Shown here in pieces: positions 1-7,243 of a stretch of 10,777 bases of DNA. A model generated the notes under the pieces. That model was given only the letters and a program-made list of their open reading frames with translations. It searched no databases and was not told the DNA's origin. Source of the stretch: an uncultured Solirubrobacterales bacterium. Its GTDB lineage: Bacteria; Actinomycetota; Thermoleophilia; Solirubrobacterales; Solirubrobacteraceae. The position numbers and the translations under genes were made by a program. Location of the stretch: assembly GCA_937973575.1 (NCBI GenBank), contig CALJKH010000206.1:1-10777 (forward strand). Reading direction: 5' to 3'. Positions within the stretch are counted from its first letter, which is position 1. Each line of letters begins with the position of its first letter.

Positions 1-537
1 GTTCTTCTGAACCTCAAAGTAGACATCGTCCTCGCCAAAGATCTGAAGGAGTTGGTCAGCGTGTTCCCGAGCCTCGTCAGGCCGGTCATCGCCTAGGAGG
101 CTGCAGATCCGTGAAGAGAGACAGCCGGTAAGGGCGATGACTCCCTCCGAGTGCTCCTCCATCAATGCCGCGTCGATCCGTGGCCGCCCAGCATTGAAGC
201 CCTCCGTGAAGCCCTTTGAAGTCATCTTCACGAGGTTCTTGTAGCCCTCATTGGAGGACGCGAGGAGCGTCAGGTGGTTCAAGCGCTCGCGCGGCCCATC
301 CTTCTTCAGACGGTCATCGGAGTAGTAGATCTCGCAGCCGAGAATCGGCTTGATTCCTTGCGCCCGGCAGGCTTTGTAGTGCTCAAGCGCGCCGTTCATC
401 ACGCCGTGATCGGTAAGCGCAAGGGCGGGCTGATCAAGCTCGGCGGCCCGCTTCGCAAGAGCGTCAATGCTTGAGAGTCCATCTAGGAGTGAGTACTCCG
501 AATGTACGTGAAGGTGGACTGTTTGACCGTCGCTCAT
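1..537 (-). CDS. dnaE: DNA polymerase III alpha subunit, N-terminal part (cut by window edge)
   Basis: This is the catalytic subunit of the chromosomal replicase, acting in the cytoplasm at the replication fork. Only the first 179 codons are present of a protein that is usually about 1,150 residues; it is open to base 1. The visible part is the PHP domain. HLHVHSEYSLLDG (residues 8-20) and LTDHG (41-45) are the family's opening motifs, followed by GCEIY (67-71), NHLTLLA (87-93), GFTEGF (109-114) and LTGCLSS (136-142). The PHP metal ligands that fall within this part all look intact: H10, H12, D19, H44, E69, H88 and C139. By family knowledge an intact PHP site allows proofreading, as in mycobacterial DnaE1. 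The ATG at 537 is chosen because the protein begins MSDG just before the first motif, as in actinobacterial DnaE. It lies 12 bases after the stop of the preceding gene. No clear Shine-Dalgarno is visible, so it may be translated by coupling. Confidence 0.97.
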   Translation of the reverse strand, partial: MSDGQTVHLHVHSEYSLLDGLSSIDALAKRAAELDQPALALTDHGVMNGALEHYKACRAQGIKPILGCEIYYSDDRLKKDGPRERLNHLTLLASSNEGYKNLVKMTSKGFTEGFNAGRPRIDAALMEEHSEGVIALTGCLSSRICSLLGDDRPDEAREHADQLLQIFGEDDVYFEVQKN

Positions 538-549
538 CTACAGACCAAT

Positions 550-1644
550 CTAGGAGGACTGTCGGATGGGCGAACGGGAGCTACCAATCACCCTCAATGC
601 CGCAAGTTCAGCATCTGCATCTCCAAGGTCCAGATGCCCAGAGCCACCGGTCCCGGCCTCTTGCCCGACAGCCCAGCCGAGGACATCGCTAGCCGCAGTC
701 ACGATCCGACAGTCTGCATCTGGGTTCGCGCCAAGCCGGATCGAGATTGGAGTGCCAGGTGTTAAGTCAACAGTCACGTCATAGGCGGGCCGCAGCGGAT
801 CAACATGAGCGACGAGACTTGGAACGCCATCGAGCACTGCTGGCCGTGCCACGCGGACCAGCTGCCAGAACGCGAACGGGTCAATGACTGCACCGGCTGA
901 AGCGAGATCGCCAAGCGAAACTGGGAGAGCAGCGAGCCTCCTCAGAAGATCTACTCCCTCCCGCTGCCGACGCCGTGCCTTCCGCTGGCCCAGAGCCAGC
1001 TGAGCAAGACGGGCCTCACTGCACTTGACCGACGGGATTCGGCGCGACGGCGATGCCGCCCAGTCGAGCCGGGTCTCGTTGCCGCGTGCGGCGGCACGGA
1101 TTGTCTGCCCGGAAGCCATTCGGAGGTCAAGGAGACCCGTTGGGGAAACCCTGTGAAGCTGCGTGAGCAAGGCGATAACCCAGCGCCCAACTGAGGGTGC
1201 GTCCTGTGCAATCAGATCGGGAAGGTGAGTCGTTGGCCAAAGCTCTGAGTAGGAGGTCAAGAGAACGGATGAGCGCAACGCGTCAAACGCCTCGCTAATG
1301 CGTTCGGCTTCCTCTGGACGCTCGACGCTTACCGGTGTGGCCAGTGCCTCAAAGCGACTTCCAAGTTGCTCAAGGGGAACCTCGCTTGCCACCGCGGGAA
1401 CATCGTCAAGCGGGGCTTCTTCGGCGATGGGTGCCTGAGGTGCTGAGGTTGCGGCCGACTTGGAGGCGTGGAAAAACGCAGCTTCCGACCGGATCGCCTT
1501 GGCCCTCAAAGCCGCGGGAGTTAGGACAGGCTCACCATCCGTCTGGATGTGCTTGCGGGCCTCGTCAGCAGCCACCGCAGGGACCCCGCCCACCAAGCGA
1601 AGGTGGGAGCGCTTATTTGGGTCAGATGATGCCTCGGGAACCAT
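550..1644 (-). CDS. Unrecognised 364-residue protein between argG and dnaE, possible SCP2-like C-terminus
   Basis: I do not recognise this protein. It has no signal peptide or clear membrane segment and is probably cytoplasmic. Residues 1-100 are rich in Ala, Pro and Glu and look like flexible linker. Residues 110-170 look helical and end in a GRWVIALLTQLHRVSPTGLL stretch (153-172) followed by short strands; this vaguely recalls DUF4388/PATAN domains, where a helix precedes a 'TG-L-L' strand. Residues 199-240 are strongly basic, with RKARRRQREG at 221-230, which could bind nucleic acid or be a charged helix. Residues 286-354 alternate strands and helices: DVTVDL, PISIRLG, DADCRIVTAASDVLGWAVG, then SGHLDLGDADAELAALRVIG. 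This resembles the SCP2-like fold found at the end of some regulators. Both fold suggestions are weak inference. The ATG at 1644 is the earliest possible start because an in-frame TGA directly precedes it. No Shine-Dalgarno is visible. It lies 38 bases after argG and 12 before dnaE. Confidence 0.85.
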   Translation of the reverse strand: MVPEASSDPNKRSHLRLVGGVPAVAADEARKHIQTDGEPVLTPAALRAKAIRSEAAFFHASKSAATSAPQAPIAEEAPLDDVPAVASEVPLEQLGSRFEALATPVSVERPEEAERISEAFDALRSSVLLTSYSELWPTTHLPDLIAQDAPSVGRWVIALLTQLHRVSPTGLLDLRMASGQTIRAAARGNETRLDWAASPSRRIPSVKCSEARLAQLALGQRKARRRQREGVDLLRRLAALPVSLGDLASAGAVIDPFAFWQLVRVARPAVLDGVPSLVAHVDPLRPAYDVTVDLTPGTPISIRLGANPDADCRIVTAASDVLGWAVGQEAGTGGSGHLDLGDADAELAALRVIGSSRSPIRQSS

Positions 1645-1651
1645 TCACGCG

Positions 1652-1657
1652 AAGGTA
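1652..1657 (-). promoter_or_regulatory. Possible -10 element for a leaderless transcript of the unknown gene
   Basis: On the minus strand the hexamer TACCTT fits the TANNNT -10 pattern and ends 7 bases before the A of the ATG at 1644. That spacing would put the transcription start at or next to the start codon, giving a leaderless mRNA, a mode common in Actinomycetota. It agrees with the lack of a Shine-Dalgarno for this gene and with the 38-base gap after argG, the widest in the window. No good -35 match is visible. A short inverted repeat (CGCGA/TCGCG, 1648-1663) spans the same bases. A chance match is quite possible. Confidence 0.25.
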
Positions 1658-1682
1658 CTCGCGCGGGCGGACCTAAGGCTGA

Positions 1683-2960
1683 CTATTCCCCGGAAGCTGC
1701 GGGATTGTTTCGCACCTGCCACGCCATCCGTGACTGAAGCGAGAAGAGCTCGATGAACCCTGGTGAAGCTGTCTGACGGAAGAGTCCACCTGACTCACTG
1801 AAGGTCGCTAGCTGGCTGTCATAAACAGCGTTAGATGAGGAACGCGTGACAACTGTCGCTGAGCCCTTGAAGAGCTTGATCCCAATCGTGCCAGTGACCA
1901 TCTCGTTGGAGGCGTCCATGAAGGCGTCAAGGTCCGTGCGCAGCGGCTCCCACCAAAGACCTGCGTAGACGAGCCATGCCCATTGCTCATCCATTGCCTC
2001 CTTGAAGCGGTTCTGATGGCTCGTGCCACAGAGACGCTCAAGCTCGCGGTGAGCTGAAAGAAGGACAGTCGCGGCTGGAACCTCGTAGATGTCACGAACC
2101 TTGAGGCCGACAATTCGGTCCTCAATGTGGTCAAGGATTCCAACCCCATGCTCCGATGCAACAGCACCCACTCGCTCGATCAGGTCGATAATTGAAAGAG
2201 CCTCGCCATCAATTGACACGGGAATGCCCTTCTCGAACCCAATGTTGATTGTCACACCGGTGTCAGGGGCGTTTTCAGGGATCGTTACGAGCTGGAAGAC
2301 ATCGTCCATTGGAGCCTGATTGAGGTCCTCAATCCAGCGGCCCTCGGATGAGCGACCCCAAAGGTTGTCGTCGATTGAGTACGGAGCAACCTCGGTTCCA
2401 CCCTTCATCGGAATGTTGTGCTCGCGGCAGTACTCCATCTCCTCTTCGCGGCCCATTGCCCATGACCTCACAGGAGCAATGACCTTCAACTCTGGCCCAA
2501 GCGTCGCAACTGTCGACTCAATCCGGACCTGGTCATTCCCCTTGCCTGTGCAGCCGTGGGCGATCGTGTCGCATCCCGTCTCGCGGGCTACATCGACAGC
2601 GATCTTGGCAATCAGCGGCCGGCCAAGGGCAGTGAACAGCGGATAGCCGCCGCCGTAGAGAGCGTTGGCCTTAATGGCAGGAACGATGTATTCGTCGGCA
2701 AATTCCTGGCGAGCGTCAACCACGCGCGCCTCAACGGCACCCAGCAGCTTGGCCTTGTCAACAACCTCAGTGTAGTCCTCATCAGGCTGGCCTAGATTGA
2801 CAGTCAGCGTGACAACCTCGGCTCCATAGTTCTTCTGAATCCAGTGCAGCATCACCGAGGTGTCGAGGCCTCCGCTGTAAAGAAGCAGGACACGCTTGAC
2901 GGACTCTGGATCCGCCTCGTAGGAGGTGGTTACTGCTGGATGGACGAGTTCTTCGCTCAC
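1683..2960 (-). CDS. argG: Argininosuccinate synthase
   Basis: It joins citrulline and aspartate with ATP to form argininosuccinate, the seventh step of arginine synthesis, in the cytoplasm. Counting from the TTG at 2969, the nucleotide-binding loop YSGGLDTS is at residues 31-38, VVTLTVNLGQ at 52-61, HGCTGKGNDQVR at 138-149 and SIDDNLWGRSSEG at 198-210, all family hallmarks. The length fits the roughly 400-residue family, with an extra segment of about 25 residues before the first strand. Two starts are possible. I prefer GTG at 2960 (425 residues, beginning MSEEL), which lies 12 bases after the argD stop and has an AGG 11 bases upstream. The TTG at 2969 would give 428 residues but has its only purine tract too close. 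It follows argD directly, with argF and argR missing between them, and argH does not follow it. Confidence 0.97.
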   Translation of the reverse strand: MSEELVHPAVTTSYEADPESVKRVLLLYSGGLDTSVMLHWIQKNYGAEVVTLTVNLGQPDEDYTEVVDKAKLLGAVEARVVDARQEFADEYIVPAIKANALYGGGYPLFTALGRPLIAKIAVDVARETGCDTIAHGCTGKGNDQVRIESTVATLGPELKVIAPVRSWAMGREEEMEYCREHNIPMKGGTEVAPYSIDDNLWGRSSEGRWIEDLNQAPMDDVFQLVTIPENAPDTGVTINIGFEKGIPVSIDGEALSIIDLIERVGAVASEHGVGILDHIEDRIVGLKVRDIYEVPAATVLLSAHRELERLCGTSHQNRFKEAMDEQWAWLVYAGLWWEPLRTDLDAFMDASNEMVTGTIGIKLFKGSATVVTRSSSNAVYDSQLATFSESGGLFRQTASPGFIELFSLQSRMAWQVRNNPAASGE

Positions 2961-2972
2961 GGGACCCAAAGC

Positions 2973-4148
2973 CTACGCACCATCGGCCTTCGACGCTGTC
3001 AGGAGACGCTTCAGCCGCTCCAGAGCGTCGTCAACCTCAGCCTCGGTGATAACCAGCGGCGGAACTAGACGGACAGTCGTAGGACCGGTGGCATTAATGA
3101 TCAGCCGTTCCTGGCTGACTGCTCTCCCAACGAGAGCTGGTGCGTCGCCATCAATGTCGAACCCGATCATGAGGCCCCTGCCCCTGATATCGCCAACTCC
3201 TTCAATCTCAGCAAGCCCGGCCCGAAGCTGGTTGCCTCTTTCCATCACACCCGCAAGGAAGCCATCAGCTTGGATTACGTCTAGAACCACTCCGGCAGCT
3301 GTCGTGACCAGTGGTCCGCCAGCGAAGGTTGAGCCATGATCGCCCGGCTGAAGAACAGTCTCGAGGTGAGAGGCGGTGACAAGAGCTCCAATTGGGAGCC
3401 CCCCTCCGAGCCCCTTAGCGAGCGTGATCGCATCGGGACGGACTGGCGTCTGTTCATAGGCCCACAGCGAGCCGGTGCGCCCGGCGCCAGTCTGGACCTC
3501 GTCGAAGATCAGGAGTGCACCAACCTCGTCGCATGCCGCGCGTGCAGCTAAAAGCACCTCGTCTGGCACCTCGTGGATCCCACCCTCGCCCTGGATCGGC
3601 TCAAGCAACACGGCAGCCGTGTTAGGCCCCACCGCATCTCGGATGGCCTGCGGATCGGCACAAATGGCGTGAAACCCAGGAACCAAAGGTGCAAATGGGG
3701 CTTGCTTCTCTTCCTGCGGAGTCGCAGAGAGTGCGCCCATTGTGCGCCCGTGGAACGCCCCATAGAGAACGACAATCTCACCCTCTGGCTTATGGCGCCG
3801 AGCCAGCTTGATCGCCGCCTCGTTCGCCTCTGCGCCGCTATTGCAGAAGAACACCTTGCCACCGATGCTTGACTGGGAAAGACGAGCTGCTAGCTCCACG
3901 CCCGGAGCTGTGTAGAAGAGGTTCGACACATGAAGCAACTCTTGGGCCTGCTTGTCAACCGCCTCAACCACGGCCGGATGGCAGTGACCAACGTTGTCAA
4001 CAGCGATGCCGGCAAGAAGGTCCAGATATTGGTTTCCATCGGAGTCCCAGAGGGTTGATCCCGACCCGCGGACGAATTCCACCGGGAACCGCTTGTAGTT
4101 GGGCATCAGATAGGACGCTTCAAGCGCCTGAAGATGCTCAAGGCCCAT
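2973..4148 (-). CDS. argD: Acetylornithine aminotransferase
   Basis: This PLP enzyme converts N-acetylglutamate semialdehyde and glutamate to N-acetylornithine and 2-oxoglutarate; family members often also act on succinyl-diaminopimelate in lysine synthesis. With the 391-residue start the visible landmarks are: FFCNSGAEANEAAIKLAR (100-117), FHGRTMGALSATPQ (132-145), EPIQGEGGI (183-191), FDEVQTGAGRTG (215-226, with the PLP-ring aspartate at D216) and TLAKGLGGGLPIGA (242-255), where K245 is the PLP lysine. GDHGSTFAGGPL differs slightly from the usual GNPL but stays within family variation. The ATG at 4148 is chosen because it sits one base after the argB stop and begins MGLEHL, close to the family start. 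An in-frame TTG at 4202 would add 18 residues and overlap argB by 53 bases, which is unlikely. Translation is probably coupled to argB, as the Shine-Dalgarno is weak. Confidence 0.97.
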   Translation of the reverse strand: MGLEHLQALEASYLMPNYKRFPVEFVRGSGSTLWDSDGNQYLDLLAGIAVDNVGHCHPAVVEAVDKQAQELLHVSNLFYTAPGVELAARLSQSSIGGKVFFCNSGAEANEAAIKLARRHKPEGEIVVLYGAFHGRTMGALSATPQEEKQAPFAPLVPGFHAICADPQAIRDAVGPNTAAVLLEPIQGEGGIHEVPDEVLLAARAACDEVGALLIFDEVQTGAGRTGSLWAYEQTPVRPDAITLAKGLGGGLPIGALVTASHLETVLQPGDHGSTFAGGPLVTTAAGVVLDVIQADGFLAGVMERGNQLRAGLAEIEGVGDIRGRGLMIGFDIDGDAPALVGRAVSQERLIINATGPTTVRLVPPLVITEAEVDDALERLKRLLTASKADGA

Positions 4149-4149
4149 G

Positions 4150-4998
4150 TCAGGCGTCCGGAACGATCTTGGTACCGCAGCCGTCAAGCGTGAAGAGCTC
4201 AAGCAGCAACGAATGCTCTACCCGGCCGTCAACTATGTGGGCAGATGCCACACCGCCCTGGACTGCATCGACGCAGGCACCCAGCTTCGGCGCCATTCCA
4301 CCTGACACGCCTTCCAGCTTGGACAGAACCTCGCCGACGCGCACCTCGGAAATGACGCTTGCTTCGTCAGCTGGATCCTCAAGCCAACCTGCAACATCGG
4401 TAAGGAACACGATCTTCTGTGCGCCAAGCGCCTTGGCGACTGCGCTTGCGGCCTCATCAGCATTGACATTGAGGGACCGGCCGTCGGCGTCAGCCGCGAC
4501 CGAAGCAACCACCGGAATGTAGTCCTCAGCGATGTGTTCGAGCACACCAGTCTCAACCTTGACGATTCGGCCAACGTCCCCGATGTCCTCACCTCCTGGA
4601 CCAGCAATCCGTTCAGCCCTAAACAGCAGGCCGTCGTCTCCGCAAAGGCCTACTGCAGGCTGGCCGTGACGCCCAAGCCTCAGAACTATGTCCTTGTTGA
4701 CCTTGCCGACTAGAACCATCTTGGCTATCTCAACTGTCTCCTCATCTGAGCGCCTCAGGCCGCCCACAAACTCAACCGGCATGTTCAACCGCTCCATGTA
4801 GGCCGTGATGTCAGGACCGCCGCCGTGAACGACCACTGGGTTCAGGCCTACATATTTGAGAAGAACGACGTCACGCGCGAACTCTTCCCGCAACTGCGGG
4901 TCCTCCATCGCAGCTCCGCCGTACTTGATCACGACTGTCTTGCCGTGGAAGTCGCGGATGTATGGAAGGGCCTCTAGGAGTGTTGCGATATCGCGCAT
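4150..4998 (-). CDS. argB: Acetylglutamate kinase
   Basis: It phosphorylates N-acetylglutamate with ATP, the second and usually the feedback-controlled step of the cyclic arginine pathway. The 282 residues carry the amino-acid-kinase landmarks: VIKYGGAAM (23-31, with K25), VVHGGGPDI (56-64), the substrate arginine in GGLRRSDEET (R82 or R83, 79-88), LNVNADEAA (176-184), GGMAPKL (233-239, with K238) and VEHSLLLELFT (260-270). The start MRDIATLLEALPYIRDFHGK keeps the N-terminal helix seen in arginine-inhibited kinases such as that of Thermotoga maritima, so inhibition by arginine is likely, though this is inference. The ATG at 4998 is supported by GGAG at 5007-5010, 8 bases upstream. It follows argJ with a gap of 14 bases and precedes argD by 1. 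Confidence 0.97.
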   Translation of the reverse strand: MRDIATLLEALPYIRDFHGKTVVIKYGGAAMEDPQLREEFARDVVLLKYVGLNPVVVHGGGPDITAYMERLNMPVEFVGGLRRSDEETVEIAKMVLVGKVNKDIVLRLGRHGQPAVGLCGDDGLLFRAERIAGPGGEDIGDVGRIVKVETGVLEHIAEDYIPVVASVAADADGRSLNVNADEAASAVAKALGAQKIVFLTDVAGWLEDPADEASVISEVRVGEVLSKLEGVSGGMAPKLGACVDAVQGGVASAHIVDGRVEHSLLLELFTLDGCGTKIVPDA

Positions 4999-5012
4999 TT
5001 GTCGAACTCCGT

Positions 5013-6251
5013 CTATGTGGTGTATTCGCTGTTGATTGTCACGTACTCATGCGAGAGGTCCGAGAAGAAAACCTCGCACGCTGAGCCACTACCTGGGATC
5101 CGAACCAAGTAGTCCACCTCCGAGCCAGAGACTGCCTCGGCAAGAGCCTCTTCGTCAAATGGCACTGCAGCTCCTGCAGAGCAAACTTGAACGCCCTCAA
5201 TCTCAATATCTACAGGCAGCCGTGATGAATCCGGTAGAGCCATGCCGACCGCCTGAACAATGCGGCCCCAGTTCGGGTCACCACCATGGAGTGCTGCCTT
5301 TACTAGCGGGGATCCAGCGATCGTGCGGGCAACATGCTCAACCGTCTGGTCCTCCCCGCCCTCCACAACCAACCTGCCAACTCGTGCCGCTCCTTCGCCA
5401 TCAGCAACGATCGCGAGCGCTAGGAACCTCAGGATCACATCGAGCGCCTCGCCAAAGGCAGCTTCGTCAGCGGTCTGCGGCGCAACCTCAACGCCGCTGG
5501 CCCCGGACGCCATCATCAGAACCGCATCGTTCGTCGACATTTGCCCATCGACGCTGATCCGCTCAAAGGAACGCTTCACAACTGTCCCGAGCAGTAGATC
5601 GCAGGTCTCAGAGGACATCAGAGCGTCTGTCTCAATGAAGCAGAGCATCGTGGCAAAGGCCGGCCGCATCATGCCAGCGCCCTTCGCCTGGGCTGCAATC
5701 CTGACGCTGCCGGAGGGAAGCTCAATGGTGGCCGTAATCCGTTTAGGGCCATTGTCTGTGGTCATGATCGCCTCAGACAGCTCGATATGCGAATCCTCGG
5801 AGAGCGCATCAGCTAGCACCGGCGCAGCAGCCTCAACTTTGCTCACATCGAGCCTCTGCCCGATCACACCAGTGCTGTAAACCGAAACCTGTGACGGCTC
5901 AATGCCGACTGCCCCTGCGGCTGCAGCCTGCATCCGCAATGCGTCTTCGTAACCATCCTCGCCGGTAGCTGCGTTCGCGTTGCCGCTGTTGACGATCGCG
6001 CACCGAATCGAAGCTGTATCAACCTGCTCTCGATTCACGAGAACAGGAGCGGCGGCAGCTGAGGAACGGGTCTGTTTCAGCGACGACGCAGTCTCTTCAG
6101 CGTCACTAACGATCAGAGCAAGGTCGGGCCGACCAGAAGGCTTAATGCCAGCAGCACAAGCGGCAGCGCGGAAGCCTTTAGGAAGGCCGAGGTCGTCAAG
6201 CGTCACCTGAGCAGGCCACTCGATCCACCGGCTCTCTGAAATCTTGGTCAA
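5013..6251 (-). CDS. argJ: Glutamate N-acetyltransferase / ornithine acetyltransferase
   Basis: It moves the acetyl group from N-acetylornithine to glutamate, giving ornithine and regenerating N-acetylglutamate; bifunctional members also use acetyl-CoA. Whether this one is bifunctional cannot be read from the sequence. The precursor cuts itself into alpha and beta chains before a threonine nucleophile. Here the site is AFATMLCFIETDA (198-210), with cleavage expected between A200 and T201. The oxyanion-hole pair T127-G128 lies in STGVIG (126-131). FRAAACAAGIKPSG (27-40), CAIVNSGNANAATG (84-97), MTTDNGPKR (163-171) and the closing EYVTINSEYTT are also typical. The start is TTG at 6251, overlapping the argC stop as TTGA. 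AAGGG at 6257-6261 lies 5 bases upstream. A GTG at codon 16 is a weaker alternative because it lacks that coupling. Confidence 0.97.
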   Translation of the reverse strand: MTKISESRWIEWPAQVTLDDLGLPKGFRAAACAAGIKPSGRPDLALIVSDAEETASSLKQTRSSAAAAPVLVNREQVDTASIRCAIVNSGNANAATGEDGYEDALRMQAAAAGAVGIEPSQVSVYSTGVIGQRLDVSKVEAAAPVLADALSEDSHIELSEAIMTTDNGPKRITATIELPSGSVRIAAQAKGAGMMRPAFATMLCFIETDALMSSETCDLLLGTVVKRSFERISVDGQMSTNDAVLMMASGASGVEVAPQTADEAAFGEALDVILRFLALAIVADGEGAARVGRLVVEGGEDQTVEHVARTIAGSPLVKAALHGGDPNWGRIVQAVGMALPDSSRLPVDIEIEGVQVCSAGAAVPFDEEALAEAVSGSEVDYLVRIPGSGSACEVFFSDLSHEYVTINSEYTT

Positions 6252-7243
6252 AGCAACCCTTCAGTCTCAGGCCGCGAATACATGAGGTTGAGGCACTGGA
6301 CGGCCTGGCTTGCTGCACCCTTCCAAAGATTGTCGATCGAAGCGAGAACTATCGCCTTGCCCGACGAGTGTTTCCGGACCGTAAGCCGGCAGAAGTTGGT
6401 TTCCCGCACCTCACGTACACCAGGCGACTCAAGGCTTACTTCGACGAACGGCTCATTCGCGTAAATCTCTGCGTAAAGCGCGTAGAGCTCATCTCCATCC
6501 ATCGGCGTTGTTAGTCCGGCGTAGCAGGACACAAGCTCACCCTCGTCAAGAGGAAGCAGGTGCGGGAGAAACAGCACTGGAGCATCGCTACCAAAGTTGC
6601 CCAGCTTCTCCGCTATTTCGGGTTCGTGCCGATGGCCATCTAGCCCGTAAGCCGTGACGTTCTCGGCGATGCTGACAAAGTGGGTTTTCCGAGAAGGGGC
6701 CCGGCCGGCACCGGAGACACCGCTCTTGGCATCGACAACCACGTCAGCCAGCTTTCCGTGTCGGGCAAGCGGCGCCAAGGCGAGAATGCTTGCCGTCGGG
6801 TAGCAGCCTGGGCAGGCAACAATGTCGGCGTCGACGATGCGGGCCCTTTCCAGCTCCGGAAGGCCATAGACAGCAGTTCCGAAAAGATCGGGGGCACCGT
6901 GCTCGCCGTACCACGACTCATAGGTTTCCCTGCTGTCGAGCCGAAAGTCAGCCGACAGGTCGAGGACCCTGAGGCCCTCTTTGCGAAGGTCGCTCACTAC
7001 CGGCGCAGCAGCTCCATGAGGTAGAGCGACGATTGCAGCGTCAAAGCCCCGCAAAGCCTCTGGGGAGACTGGATCAAGACGCATCTCAACGCGGTGCTGC
7101 GGATAAAGAGCGTCCAGTCGTTCGCCCACATCGGACCGCGCCTGTACAGCTCCAAGTTGGAAGTGAGGATGCCTGTCCACAAGCCGTGCAGCCACAGCGC
7201 CTGCAAACCCAGCGGCACCAATCACAGCAATCTTCTCACCCAC
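6248..7243 (-). CDS. argC: N-acetyl-gamma-glutamyl-phosphate reductase
   Basis: It reduces N-acetylglutamyl phosphate with NADPH to N-acetylglutamate semialdehyde, the third arginine step. Of 331 residues, GAAGFAG (9-15) is the dinucleotide-binding turn, LDLSADFRL (94-102) and VYGLPE (125-130) are typical of the N-terminal half, and CPGCYPT (144-150) holds the active-site cysteine C147. KSGVSGAGR (173-181) and GHRHEPEI (203-210), with the catalytic histidine, follow. The loop after PHLLPL reads DEGEL where most homologues have an RG pair, a small departure. It ends with DNLWKGAASQAVQCLNLM. The start is GTG at 7243, overlapping the pheT stop by 8 bases; GGGGG at 7253-7257, 9 bases upstream, serves as ribosome site. 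It is the first of five arg genes, followed by argJ with a 4-base overlap. Confidence 0.97.
   Translation of the reverse strand: MGEKIAVIGAAGFAGAVAARLVDRHPHFQLGAVQARSDVGERLDALYPQHRVEMRLDPVSPEALRGFDAAIVALPHGAAAPVVSDLRKEGLRVLDLSADFRLDSRETYESWYGEHGAPDLFGTAVYGLPELERARIVDADIVACPGCYPTASILALAPLARHGKLADVVVDAKSGVSGAGRAPSRKTHFVSIAENVTAYGLDGHRHEPEIAEKLGNFGSDAPVLFLPHLLPLDEGELVSCYAGLTTPMDGDELYALYAEIYANEPFVEVSLESPGVREVRETNFCRLTVRKHSSGKAIVLASIDNLWKGAASQAVQCLNLMYSRPETEGLL

Noticed and set aside
1648..1663. Inverted repeat as a terminator after argG
   Set aside because: The stem is only five base pairs and no T-run follows it on the minus strand, so an intrinsic terminator is not supported.
4149..4202. Extended argD start at TTG 4202
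   Set aside because: It would overlap argB by 53 bases and add 18 residues unlike the family N-terminus; the ATG at 4148, one base after the argB stop, fits better.
3869..4522. Plus-strand open frame of 217 codons
   Set aside because: It lies opposite argD and argB, has no recognisable motif and a composition typical of an antisense shadow of coding DNA.
5260..5880. Plus-strand open frame of 206 codons
   Set aside because: It is fully antisense to argJ, which has all its catalytic motifs. The frame is Ser/Ala/Pro-rich without family features.
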